From Thermococcus litoralis DSM 5473 (GTDB lineage: Archaea > Methanobacteriota_B > Thermococci > Thermococcales > Thermococcaceae): 64,000 nt of DNA. Below are positions 43,155 through 51,689 of the stretch, one piece after another (within the stretch, counting starts at the first letter, position 1; every line of letters begins with the position of its first letter). The position numbers were made by a program, and so were the translations under genes. Under the pieces are notes generated by a model, which was not told where the DNA came from, made no database searches, and saw only the letters and a program-made list of their open reading frames with translations. The stretch lies in NCBI RefSeq assembly GCF_000246985.2, contig NC_022084.1, positions 887,246-951,245 of the forward strand, written 5' to 3'.

Positions 43155-44648
43155 ATGTTTGTTGATAGAAGGGCGGAACTGAAGGTGTTGCACTCTGCCT
43201 ATGGGTCACTAAAGAGTGGGGAGAAGGTTAATGTTGCTATTATCGGGCCGAGGAGAATTGGAAAGACTGAACTTCTTCTTAAATTCAGAGAGAAAGCCAA
43301 GGGAGTTGTTCCATACTTAAACTTACAGCGGATTGGAAGCCTAGACTCATTTATCTTTGCATACACGAGGGAGCTTCTATATGAAATTGCTAATACACTG
43401 GGATTGGAGATTGGAAGGAGTGAGCTCTTAACCTGGGATGACCTGCTAATCCTGTCTGCAAAGCTTGAAGTTGATAGGGAAGTTAGAGCAATCAAGGATG
43501 GGTGCCTCGAAACTCTCTTTGAAATTCAGGAGTCAATTCTAGAGAAAACAGGACAAAAGGCCGTTTTTATTCTCGATGAATTCCAGGAAGTTCTCAATTT
43601 CAAGGGATTCTTGGAGGTAATGCGTGCTGTCACGGAAAAGCAGAAGAACATTGCATACTTCATTTCTGGCTCTGCCGTTAGAATGATGGAAGAAATTTTA
43701 GCTCCAAAGAATCCCTTCTTTGGTCAATTCAGGCGAATTTACCTGAAGGGTTTGCCAAGAGAGGATGCAATAGAGCTTGCAAAAACAACCCTAGAAAGGG
43801 CAGGAATTGAAGCTTCCCGATCAGCACTTGAACTGATTTATAAACTCACCCAGGGTCATCCCTTTTATGTTCTAGCTGTGTGCAGGCGTTTAATTGAAGA
43901 GGGCTTTGAAAAGATTAGACGGAAAGATGTTCACTATGCCTTTCTCACTGAACTATTGACAGAGAAAGGGGACATCTATATGCACCTTGAATATGTTTTC
44001 AATGAGTCCCTCTCAAGGGCCTACAAAGGACCAATCCACAAGCAGATTCTTCTTATCCTGGCTCAGGAAGAGGGGTTGAGGCTTTCGGAGATTGCCAGAC
44101 GTTTGGGCAAGCCCAGTGGCGAGGTGTCAAACTATTTGAAATTCCTTTTGAGGACGGATTTGATTGTAAGGCAGAATGAAAAGTATTACTTTGCCGACAA
44201 GCTCATGCGTTTCTGGCTTGCAAAGACCTATCTTGGCATCACCGAGCTGGAGCTCAGGCGGGAGAAGTATTTGGAAGAGCTGATTAAGGAGTTAGAGGAA
44301 AAGTACCTCAGGGTGAAGAGGGAGCTTGGACTTGCAAGAGAATCCGTGGTCAGGGAGAAGATGAGAGAGGTGTTCGGCATTGATTTCAAGCCTTATCGGA
44401 GGGGTGATGTTGAGTTTGATGGTGTTGCCTTTAGTGATAAGATTTATGTGCTTGAGGTCAAGTGGAGGAATAAACCGGCAACTTACAGGGACGTGGAAGA
44501 GTTCGTGAAGAAAGCAAAAGAAGAGTTTGGATCTGCAGTGATGTTCTTCTTCTCGAAGTCAGGCTTTACTGAAAAAGCAAAAGAACTGTGTAAGAAAGAA
44601 GGTGTTAAAATGCTAATACCCGTGGATCTGGAGTGTAGCGCGTTCTGA
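43155..44648 (+). CDS. archaeal ATPase_2 / DUF234-type AAA ATPase
   Basis: A 497-residue protein. MFVDRRAELKVLHSAYGSLK, Walker A IIGPRRIGKTELLLKF, Walker B AVFILDEFQEVLNF, sensor FISGSAVRMMEEILAP. A winged-helix segment (EEGLRLSEIARRLGKPSGEV) follows, then a C-terminal nuclease-like domain with DVEFDGVAFSDKIYVLEVKW. Function unknown; the wHTH could bind the promoter palindrome. GGTGA 5 nt before ATG 43155. First of three successive ATPases. Confidence 0.88.
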   Translation: MFVDRRAELKVLHSAYGSLKSGEKVNVAIIGPRRIGKTELLLKFREKAKGVVPYLNLQRIGSLDSFIFAYTRELLYEIANTLGLEIGRSELLTWDDLLILSAKLEVDREVRAIKDGCLETLFEIQESILEKTGQKAVFILDEFQEVLNFKGFLEVMRAVTEKQKNIAYFISGSAVRMMEEILAPKNPFFGQFRRIYLKGLPREDAIELAKTTLERAGIEASRSALELIYKLTQGHPFYVLAVCRRLIEEGFEKIRRKDVHYAFLTELLTEKGDIYMHLEYVFNESLSRAYKGPIHKQILLILAQEEGLRLSEIARRLGKPSGEVSNYLKFLLRTDLIVRQNEKYYFADKLMRFWLAKTYLGITELELRREKYLEELIKELEEKYLRVKRELGLARESVVREKMREVFGIDFKPYRRGDVEFDGVAFSDKIYVLEVKWRNKPATYRDVEEFVKKAKEEFGSAVMFFFSKSGFTEKAKELCKKEGVKMLIPVDLECSAF

Positions 44649-44718
44649 AGAAGTCAGTGAAAACAACAGACCAAATAGGCGGAAGATAACGGGTACTGAA
44701 ATCATTTCCGCTGGAACG

Positions 44719-44767
44719 ATGACCTCTTCCCCGCCCTAAAGGACGAGGCTTTCAAAAGGAAGAAAGT
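44719..44767 (+). repeat. dispersed hairpin repeat, copy D
   Basis: ATGACCTCTTCCCCGCCC-TAAA-GGACGAGGCTTTCAAAAGG, nearly the reference unit. It lies between two ATPase genes, 207 bp before ATG 44974. The 44649-44973 gap otherwise contains a TGTTTAAATA element just after the repeat, no ORF, and the operator at 44903. Confidence 0.65.
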
Positions 44768-44902
44768 CAAATACTGTTTAAATAACAGGAGGTGAAACTA
44801 AACACGCCCCATATCAACAAAAGACTTTTAAAGAACGGGCCAAAAAGGCTAGAAACTAGGTAGCACTCTATTTCTAAAAAAGCTAAAGACATGATAATCT
44901 TT

Positions 44903-44963
44903 CCTATAGGTATAGAGTTCAACCGAAAAATATAAATATCCAGAAACAGGATAATCCTATAGG
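44903..44963 (+). promoter_or_regulatory. promoter with two CCTATAGG palindromes flanking BRE/TATA
   Basis: CCTATAGG occurs at 44903-44910 and 44956-44963, each preceded by GATAATC. Between them CCGAAAAATATAAATA (44923-44938) is a clear BRE/TATA. The second palindrome falls at the predicted transcription start, 11 bp before ATG 44974. Layout fits repression by a dimer at two sites. Confidence 0.7.
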
Positions 44964-44973
44964 CGGATAATAA

Positions 44974-46356
44974 ATGAAATTCTACGACAGGGAGAAGGAG
45001 CTCGAAGCCCTGGAAAAAAGCTTTAACCTCACAAAAAGGAGGTCTTCCCTAGTTATAATTACCGGTAGGCGTAGAATTGGAAAAACAAGACTCGTTAGAG
45101 AATTTTTCTCAAGGAAAAATATTCCTCACTTAGACTTTTTTGTATCGGTGAAGGAGGAATCACTCTTACTTGAGGACTTTCAGGAGGAGATAAGCGAAAA
45201 ACTTGGCTATTCCCCAAAATTTGAGAACTTTGAGGATTTTTTGAGCTTCTTGTTCAAAACCCAAGATAAGATACCAATATTTTTTGATGAGTTTCAGAAC
45301 TTTCTCAAAATAAACCCCTCCATAATTCACGACCTTCAAAAGTTCTGGGATAAATACAAAGAAGAGAAACGCTTTTTCATTGTGCTTTCTGGGTCTTACA
45401 TAGGGATGATGAAAAAGGTGTTCCTCCTTAGAAAATCCCCCCTGTATGGTAGGAGCGACCTTTATATAGACCTCAAGCCGTTGAAACCAAACGTTGTTTT
45501 TCAAATGCTTGATGGCCTTGGTATAAAGGACTTTGAGGAAAAAATAAAGTTTTATGGAGTTTTTGGTGGCGTGCCCAAGTATTATGAGTATCTTGAACTA
45601 TTTAACGAAAAGACTTTCTTCAGCTTTCTGAAAGAGATGCTAAGATTTTCCTCTATTCTGCAGAGCGAGGGTGAGGCTTTGCTCATAGAAGAGTTTGGGA
45701 GAGCCCACAAGATATATTTCTCTATCTTGGAAGCCATTGCGAACAGTAGAAACACCCTCGTTGAGATAGCAAACGCAATCTCCCAGAAACCCACTACCAT
45801 AACGAAGTACCTGAAAGCCCTGGAAGAATATTTCAATTTGATTTCAAGAGAAAAACCCCTGCTGGAGAAAAAAAGTAAAAAATCCCGTTATATAATCAAC
45901 GATTACTTCCTAAACTTCTGGTTTACCTTCATACGAAAGAACCAGAATCTAGTTGAAACAGAGAACTATGATGCCCTAATAAGGAAAATTGAAAATGGCT
46001 TCCCCAACTACTTTGGCAGGATATTCGAAAGGGTTGTGAGGGATATTCTCGTTGAACTGAACCAGAGGGGAGTTCTGGAATTCGACGAAATTGGGCCACA
46101 ATGGGGTAAGAGCAGAAAAGGAAGCTACGAAATTGACCTCGTTGCAACAAAAGGCAACAAAGCTTTGTTTATTGAGGTTAAATGGAGAGATGACGTTAAT
46201 GGAAAAAAAGTTTTGGAAGATTTAATGGAAAAAGCGGAATTAACAAAATGGAAGGGTGAGAAAGAATTCCTAATAATTGCAAAGAGCCTTAAAAAGAGAG
46301 CCCCTGATGCCACATGCTGGGATTTAAAAGATCTGGAAAGATTAATGACCAATTGA
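44974..46356 (+). CDS. archaeal ATPase_2 / DUF234-type AAA ATPase
   Basis: A 460-residue protein. MKFYDREKELEALEKSFNLT, Walker A VIITGRRRIGKTRLVREFFS, Walker B IPIFFDEFQNFLKI, sensor IVLSGSYIGMMKKVF, wHTH (RNTLVEIANAISQKPTTITK) and C-terminal DUF234 domain with GSYEIDLVATKGNKALFIEV and KW. Family as for 19229 and 43155, but only moderately similar to them. Role unknown. Confidence 0.88.
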   Translation: MKFYDREKELEALEKSFNLTKRRSSLVIITGRRRIGKTRLVREFFSRKNIPHLDFFVSVKEESLLLEDFQEEISEKLGYSPKFENFEDFLSFLFKTQDKIPIFFDEFQNFLKINPSIIHDLQKFWDKYKEEKRFFIVLSGSYIGMMKKVFLLRKSPLYGRSDLYIDLKPLKPNVVFQMLDGLGIKDFEEKIKFYGVFGGVPKYYEYLELFNEKTFFSFLKEMLRFSSILQSEGEALLIEEFGRAHKIYFSILEAIANSRNTLVEIANAISQKPTTITKYLKALEEYFNLISREKPLLEKKSKKSRYIINDYFLNFWFTFIRKNQNLVETENYDALIRKIENGFPNYFGRIFERVVRDILVELNQRGVLEFDEIGPQWGKSRKGSYEIDLVATKGNKALFIEVKWRDDVNGKKVLEDLMEKAELTKWKGEKEFLIIAKSLKKRAPDATCWDLKDLERLMTN

Positions 46357-46358
46357 GT

Positions 46359-46510
46359 TTAGTCATTGAGAATCATCACATCGAGGTTCTCCTCTTTAAT
46401 CTCAACCCCAATTATATCAAAGAACTTGGAGAAGTCTAGCTTCTTCCGTGGAAGATTTCCATCCTATCTTCGAGCTCAACAAGTATAACTTCACTCCCTC
46501 ACTTTCACGC
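46359..46510 (-). pseudogene. small antitoxin-like remnant, frameshifted
   Basis: The minus strand reads EVILVELEDRMEIFHGR, then after one lost base KLDFSKFFDIIGVEIKEENL and DVMILND with a stop at 46359. This looks like a complete C terminus of a small protein, perhaps an antitoxin, with no start. It is most of the 46357-46710 gap; repeat E and the IR at 46658 fill the rest. Confidence 0.4.
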
Positions 46511-46536
46511 CACTCCTTTTGGAATGATTTTTCTCT

Positions 46537-46577
46537 TTAAAACAAGCCTCGTCCTTCAGGGCCGGGAGGAGGTCAGT
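46537..46577 (-). repeat. dispersed hairpin repeat, copy E
   Basis: On the minus strand: CTGACCTCCTCCCGGCCC, loop, GGACGAGGCTTGTTTTAAAG. It lies 135 bp before the ATPase start at 46711, in opposite orientation to copies C and D. Confidence 0.6.
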
Positions 46578-46657
46578 TTCACTATCAAGATCACCATTTA
46601 TCCTAGAACAATAAATTCTAAATATGGTTTTTGGTATCGTAAGCAAGGGCGCAAAGC

Positions 46658-46708
46658 TATATTCCATAAAATATAAAAACATTAAAAATTTATATTTCGT
46701 GGGATATA
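46658..46708 (+). promoter_or_regulatory. 20-bp inverted repeat spanning ATPase promoter
   Basis: Arms 46658-46677 (TATATTCCATAAAATATAAA) and 46689-46708 pair at 17 of 20 positions across an 11-bp spacer. TATA-like elements lie inside both arms. The right arm ends 2 bp before ATG 46711 and covers its GGGAT ribosome-binding site, so a bound protein or an RNA stem could block expression. Confidence 0.7.
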
Positions 46709-46710
46709 AG

Positions 46711-48054
46711 ATGTTGAAAAGAGAAGAAATTATTGAGCTGATCAGTGTAGATAACTTTTGGGGCAGGCCCCAAGAGGTTGGGATAGAAAGGGATTACTAC
46801 TTAAAACGGCTTAGCAAACTTGCCAAAGCTAAGGACTTCTCAATATCGATTATTGGAGTTAGAAGATCAGGAAAGACCTTTCTAACAAAGCAGTTTTTGA
46901 AAAAAGCCATAGACTCTGGACTTGGCCCCGAACAAACCCTCTACGTAAACCTAGAAGATCCAAGGTTTCATCCTTACCTAAGTTTAGAGCTCTTGGATGA
47001 GATCTATCAAGCGTACAGAACGTTTGTCAACAGAGATAAATTTGCGTTGATAGTCCTTGATGAAATCCAAAACATTGAGGACTGGGAAAAATGGGTTCGG
47101 AGAGCAATGGAAAAAGAAAACGTCCAAATAATTGTAACTGGATCAACGTCTTCCCTTTTAAAAAGTGAGGTATCAACTGCATTAACCGGACGTTCGCTAA
47201 CTCTCGAAGTTTTCCCGCTCAGTTTCCGAGAGTTCTTGAAATTCAAAGGGATTGTGGTTGAGAACCAGCTAGACATTATAAAAAACAGAGCTAAAATAGA
47301 GAGACTCCTAATAGAGTACCTCCAATTCGGGGGATTTCCAAGAGTAGTTCTGGAAGAGGATGAATTCTTAAAAAGAGAAATACTCAAGGAGCTTTTTGAC
47401 GGCATCGTAATGAGAGACGTTGTATTCCGGCATGGATTTAGGGAAGTAAATTCAGTCAAACTGGTTGCAGAATTGGCCATAAACTCGTTCTCCTCTCTTA
47501 AGAGCATAAGCAGTCTAAGAAATGAACTGGCCGGAATCCTAAAGAGGAAAGTCTCTCCAAATTTTGTTGCGGAGGTAATAGAAGCCCTCAGAGAAAGTTA
47601 TCTGCTCTTCACAATCCCACCTTTTTCTCCAAAGATAAAAGATGTAAAGAAGTACCCAAAGAAAATTTATGTCGTAGATACAGGATTAGCGACCTCCGTA
47701 GCATTAAGTTTCTCCAAAAATCTAGGCAGGTTAGCCGAGAATGCAGTTGCCGTACATCTCATTAAAAAATATGGAGAAAACAACCTGTTCTACTACAAGG
47801 GCAAGAGAGAAGTTGATTTCATTATCAAAGAAGGGTTAAAAGTAACAAAAGCAATCCAAGTAACTTGGGATTTAAGAGAAAGCTACGAAAGAGAAGTAGA
47901 AGCCATATTGGAGGCAATGGATGTCTTTAATCTTGGCAAAGGCCTTATCATAACTGCAAATGAAGAGGGAGAAGAAGCTCACGGAAACAAAAAGGTAAAA
48001 CTAATTCCACTCTGGAAGTTTCTTCTGGATTTAGAGTTTGCAAAAGAATTTTAA
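46711..48054 (+). CDS. AAA_14 / DUF4143 ATPase
   Basis: About 447 residues. MLKREEIIELISVDNFWGRP, Walker A IIGVRRSGKTFLTKQF, Walker B LIVLDEIQNIEDWEKWVRRA, sensor IIVTGSTSSLL, the TALTGRSLTLEVFPLSFREF block and a C-terminal DUF4143 domain (FYYKGKREVDFIIKEGLKV). Same family as the partial gene at 3-953. An in-frame extension to 46624 is rejected because it runs through the inverted repeat and lacks a ribosome-binding site. Confidence 0.88.
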   Translation: MLKREEIIELISVDNFWGRPQEVGIERDYYLKRLSKLAKAKDFSISIIGVRRSGKTFLTKQFLKKAIDSGLGPEQTLYVNLEDPRFHPYLSLELLDEIYQAYRTFVNRDKFALIVLDEIQNIEDWEKWVRRAMEKENVQIIVTGSTSSLLKSEVSTALTGRSLTLEVFPLSFREFLKFKGIVVENQLDIIKNRAKIERLLIEYLQFGGFPRVVLEEDEFLKREILKELFDGIVMRDVVFRHGFREVNSVKLVAELAINSFSSLKSISSLRNELAGILKRKVSPNFVAEVIEALRESYLLFTIPPFSPKIKDVKKYPKKIYVVDTGLATSVALSFSKNLGRLAENAVAVHLIKKYGENNLFYYKGKREVDFIIKEGLKVTKAIQVTWDLRESYEREVEAILEAMDVFNLGKGLIITANEEGEEAHGNKKVKLIPLWKFLLDLEFAKEF

Positions 48055-48085
48055 GCCTTCCCTTCTTTATCCCTCCGGTGGTCAA

Positions 48086-49072
48086 ATGAATCTTAGAGAT
48101 TACTGGGACCTCATAACGATAATTGCACTCTCACTACTTCTTGACTTCCTCATAGCCTTCTACCCAGATAGTTTGCTTAGGAAAGCCCTTGGCTTAGCCT
48201 TCGTGCTCTTCTTTCCGGGCTACGTTTTCATAACAGCTCTCTTCCCCGAAAAGAAGGAACTCGACAACCTCGAGAGGCTGGCTTTAAGCTTTGGACTAAG
48301 CATTGCCATCGTGCCGTTAATCGGTTTGGGCCTAAACTACACCCCCTGGGGAATAAGGTTAATTCCAATTCTTGTGAGCTTAACAGTTTTCAACGTAATC
48401 TTCGCTTTCATCGCAATATACAGAAGGGCTAATGCTATCGAGCCGTGGATTCCAAGAATAAGCATTGAGAAACTCAAAGAAGAGCTCGAATGGGAGAAGG
48501 CAAGCAAACTCGATAAAGCCCTAACGGTAATTTTAATAATAGCGATCATCTCCTCCGTAGCAACCCTTGGCTACGTTATAACCCACCCGAAGCCGGGCGA
48601 AAAGTTCACCGAGTTCTACATCCTCGGCCCAGAAGGAAAAGCCGCCGATTACCCAACGGAGCTCTTCGTAGGGGAAAACGCCACCGTAATTCTAGGAATA
48701 GCAAACCATGAGTACAGGAATGTAACATACCACGTTGAAGTCTGGCTTGTTAACTTGACCTACAACTTCACGACGAACGAAACCGTTATTCATAACATGT
48801 ACCTCGTGGATTATTTCAACGTCACTCTGCCCCACAAGCCCGTTGACATAGAGGGCAACTGGACTCCCCAATGGGAGACCAATTACACCTTCACCATTAA
48901 TAAACCCGGAAAGTGGCAGCTCTGGTTCTTGCTCTTCAAAGACGAAAGACCCCCACTACCGAGCCCGATAAACGGCGATTATGCTCAAACAAACGCCACG
49001 CAGAGAATTCTAGATGCCATAGAAGGCAAAATACAGGCTCTAAAGCTCAACATCGAAGTTAGAGAGATTTGA
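48086..49072 (+). CDS. DUF1616 membrane protein
   Basis: About 328 residues. Four N-terminal membrane segments with the DUF1616 pattern LGLAFVLFFPGYVFITALFP and LERLALSFGLSIAIVPLIGL, one more near residue 155, then an extracellular beta domain with several N-X-S/T sequons (NLTYNFTTNETVIHN), which could be AglB substrates. ATG 48086 is set by GGTGGT; the frame from 48038 is an extension into the ATPase end. Archaeal DUF1616 genes often accompany N-glycosylation loci. Confidence 0.85.
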   Translation: MNLRDYWDLITIIALSLLLDFLIAFYPDSLLRKALGLAFVLFFPGYVFITALFPEKKELDNLERLALSFGLSIAIVPLIGLGLNYTPWGIRLIPILVSLTVFNVIFAFIAIYRRANAIEPWIPRISIEKLKEELEWEKASKLDKALTVILIIAIISSVATLGYVITHPKPGEKFTEFYILGPEGKAADYPTELFVGENATVILGIANHEYRNVTYHVEVWLVNLTYNFTTNETVIHNMYLVDYFNVTLPHKPVDIEGNWTPQWETNYTFTINKPGKWQLWFLLFKDERPPLPSPINGDYAQTNATQRILDAIEGKIQALKLNIEVREI

Positions 49073-49139
49073 AAGTTTAAAAAACACACCATATGGGATA
49101 TTTCGCTGAATAGACTTGTTCTAGATTTTCCTAATCTCT

Positions 49140-51437
49140 CTACTCCCTTCTGAACACTCCCCTGTCAACTATCTTCTTACCCACAGCGTAGGCATACCTT
49201 ATAACAGTACCATTAACCTCACTCGGCAGCTCGAACTCCTCCAAGCCCTTAACAGGGTACCACTTCTCAAAAACCTTTGTACCATTATCAAGGAAACCCC
49301 ATATGCCGAGCCCTGTCCCCGTGGCGTTTTCAAAATGGAAGATTACTCTGCCGTTAGCCCTTTCAACCTCAACGTTGGGATGCTTGAGCTTTAATATCTT
49401 TATAACCCCTCCATCAGAGTAGACAAGCTCATAGGGCTCCTCTGGCCATATGAAGAGCTTCACAAGGGTTGTGTTAAAAGCTTCCTCATTCATAAGCACA
49501 GCATACTTGTAGTTGAGGTTGATGTAGAGGTAAGCGTTGGAGTTCGAGGATGTTAAGTTCGGCCTAATGATTTCCCCCTTGTACTCGACATAAATTCCCC
49601 TCGGAGTAATTGCCCTTCCATCAGCGTTTATTAGGACATTCCACTCTTCGCCGGGCTTTGCTATAACCCTATATCCTCCCCTCTCAAACACCAGCGTTCC
49701 AATGGAAGAGGTCATAGGAAGAACAACTAGGCCATAGGTTTCGCGTATATTGTAATTAGTATTCATTTTCGCAGTATCAACTACAGCGCCAAACTTGAGG
49801 AAATCATAGTAAGAAACGACAACATAATCAACGCCCAAACTCATCGCCCAGTTCTCATCGAGCTTACCCAAATAGTATAACGCAACATCCGCATGGGGTG
49901 CTAGCTCTGCAACTGGTGACCTTCTAGCATAGTACGTAATCCACGTCCCGTAATCCCACCATGCCAAAATCACATCGTTTTCGTTTGAGTTCTCACCAAG
50001 CCACCTCAAAGCTTTCTCCCACTGTTCGTTCATAAGAGGCTTTGTGTTCAACACATTGTCTAGTGCAAAAGCTCCGCTTACTGCAGGGAGCAATATTAAA
50101 ATTATCAAAACAATTCCAGCTGTTTTAGTGGTTATTTTGGGTACTATAAATTCATAAGCCTCTACCAGCCCAATTCCAACCATAAAGGCCACTGCCAATG
50201 ATCCAATAAAAACAAACCTTGCCCATATCAACAGCAAGTATAAACCGGGGATTATTAGCCCTAAGAAAAAGAAGTCTTTTGTATTGAGCTTCTGGGTAAA
50301 AAAGCGAAGGAAAAATAAGGGAATTAAGAAAAAGCTTATTGAAAAAGCTCTCCATATGTCGCTAAAGGCTGTAGGACGTGTTTCCATTATGGGAACACCC
50401 TCAAACATTTCAAAAACTCCAAAAAATTCTCTCAACCCTGAGAATTTAACAAGAACAAAAACCATAGCAGAGAACCCTAAAACTCCCACTATAGCGATCC
50501 GCATTCTTCTGTCTTTTATGAACCGCGAGAGCAAGAAGAATAAAAGCACCAACGCCAAGGCTACAGGTGTCAGGTAATAGATATGGAACAGCAGATAACT
50601 ATCCTTTATGAGTCCAAACTCCACCCCAAGCCTTTCAGCAATGCTGTTTCCAAGAGGCTTATCGTAGCCGAGCATACCATAGCCAAATTTTGAGCCCAGA
50701 AAGTTCGCAATGAATGCTCCAAACGCCGTTGAAATTATCAAAAGGGCTGAGTCCAGAATTTCCTGCTTTTTGTCAAGGATAAACACACCAACGGAGAGAA
50801 AAACCCCGTTTAAAAGCAAAAATACAAAAATCGGATAATAAGCCTGCCAGAAGATAGCCGTAAAGCCACTTGCAAGAGCCGGGACAAGATAAAAAGCGAG
50901 TCTTTTGTTCCCAAGCCTCTCACTCGTATGAAAAGCATATGCAATACCCACCAAAGCCACGGTGTACCAGAAGAGCATGTAGTTATCCCCTCTATAGTAA
51001 TTTGCCATCGACCTAAAAATGTGCCCGTAACTAACAGCCAAGAAAAGAGACGCAAAGAAAGCCCTCTTCTCATCGTAGAACTTAAGTAACGCCCAATAGA
51101 AAAACGCTATCGTCAAAACTCCAAAGATTACGGGCGTTATTCTGAAGGCGTTGTAGAGGGAAACACCAAAAATCTTCAGAATTTTATAAACATAAGCCGG
51201 CGTTATCCATAAGCCAAGGGGATGGAACGTCTTTATTTGGAATCCCCAGGGGCCGTTGGCAAATGGGAAGAAGTTGAACCATTCTCCGGCTTTTAACGCT
51301 TCCTCGATGTAAGCAAGATGAAAATAAGGGTCATAACCGAGGAGGTATTTAAACCTTAAGGGAATCAGCCTCAAGATCAACGCCACACCAATCACTAGAG
51401 GTAGCGCCCTCTTTGGTTTGAACAGGCTATTGAGCAT
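49140..51437 (-). CDS. aglB: AglB/STT3 oligosaccharyltransferase, copy 2
   Basis: A 765-residue paralogue of the gene at 32214 with the same architecture: LGYDPYFHLAYIEEAL in the first external loop, YYRGDNYMLFWYTVALVGIA, and WWDYGTWITYYARRSP as the WWDYG motif. Membrane halves of the two copies have diverged (residues about 330-470 most), while the soluble halves are almost the same. GGGGG precedes ATG 51437. Two short AglBs imply different glycan or acceptor preference, or dosage. Confidence 0.93.
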   Translation of the reverse strand: MLNSLFKPKRALPLVIGVALILRLIPLRFKYLLGYDPYFHLAYIEEALKAGEWFNFFPFANGPWGFQIKTFHPLGLWITPAYVYKILKIFGVSLYNAFRITPVIFGVLTIAFFYWALLKFYDEKRAFFASLFLAVSYGHIFRSMANYYRGDNYMLFWYTVALVGIAYAFHTSERLGNKRLAFYLVPALASGFTAIFWQAYYPIFVFLLLNGVFLSVGVFILDKKQEILDSALLIISTAFGAFIANFLGSKFGYGMLGYDKPLGNSIAERLGVEFGLIKDSYLLFHIYYLTPVALALVLLFFLLSRFIKDRRMRIAIVGVLGFSAMVFVLVKFSGLREFFGVFEMFEGVPIMETRPTAFSDIWRAFSISFFLIPLFFLRFFTQKLNTKDFFFLGLIIPGLYLLLIWARFVFIGSLAVAFMVGIGLVEAYEFIVPKITTKTAGIVLIILILLPAVSGAFALDNVLNTKPLMNEQWEKALRWLGENSNENDVILAWWDYGTWITYYARRSPVAELAPHADVALYYLGKLDENWAMSLGVDYVVVSYYDFLKFGAVVDTAKMNTNYNIRETYGLVVLPMTSSIGTLVFERGGYRVIAKPGEEWNVLINADGRAITPRGIYVEYKGEIIRPNLTSSNSNAYLYINLNYKYAVLMNEEAFNTTLVKLFIWPEEPYELVYSDGGVIKILKLKHPNVEVERANGRVIFHFENATGTGLGIWGFLDNGTKVFEKWYPVKGLEEFELPSEVNGTVIRYAYAVGKKIVDRGVFRRE

Positions 51438-51689
51438 TGGAACCCCCTACGTATTTTGTGATAAATCCTTTTTAACTTTAGTTATCATAAAACTTTGGTT
51501 CAAAATGATACTGCTATCAAATTATAACGAATTTTTTGTTACATATTGTAAATACGAAGATGAACGCAAGGGTCTCCGCGCATTAACCAAAATAACAGAT
51601 TGTAGTAAAGTTTAACCAAAAATGTTTAAAGCAATGCTTATCAGAATTAGGTAGAAATAATGGCAGAATATAGAAAGGGGATTGAAGTG
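51438..51689. promoter_or_regulatory. divergent intergenic region, aglB / flippase operon
   Basis: No gene seen. TGTTTAAAGC (51623-51632) is a TATA candidate for the rightward operon. On the minus strand, AAAGTTAAAAAGGATTTATC (about 51462-51481) may serve aglB. AGGGG at 51676-51680 favours ATG 51690 (or GTG 51687) for the next gene over the in-frame ATG 51660. Confidence 0.4.

Noticed and set aside
41381-46577. CRISPR array made of the hairpin repeat copies
   Set aside because: Copies are hundreds to thousands of bases apart, in both orientations, with genes between; no regular spacers or cas genes.
47007-47507. 166-residue minus-strand open frame in the 46711 ATPase
   Set aside because: Shadow of a coding gene; composition reflects the complement of the ATPase codons.
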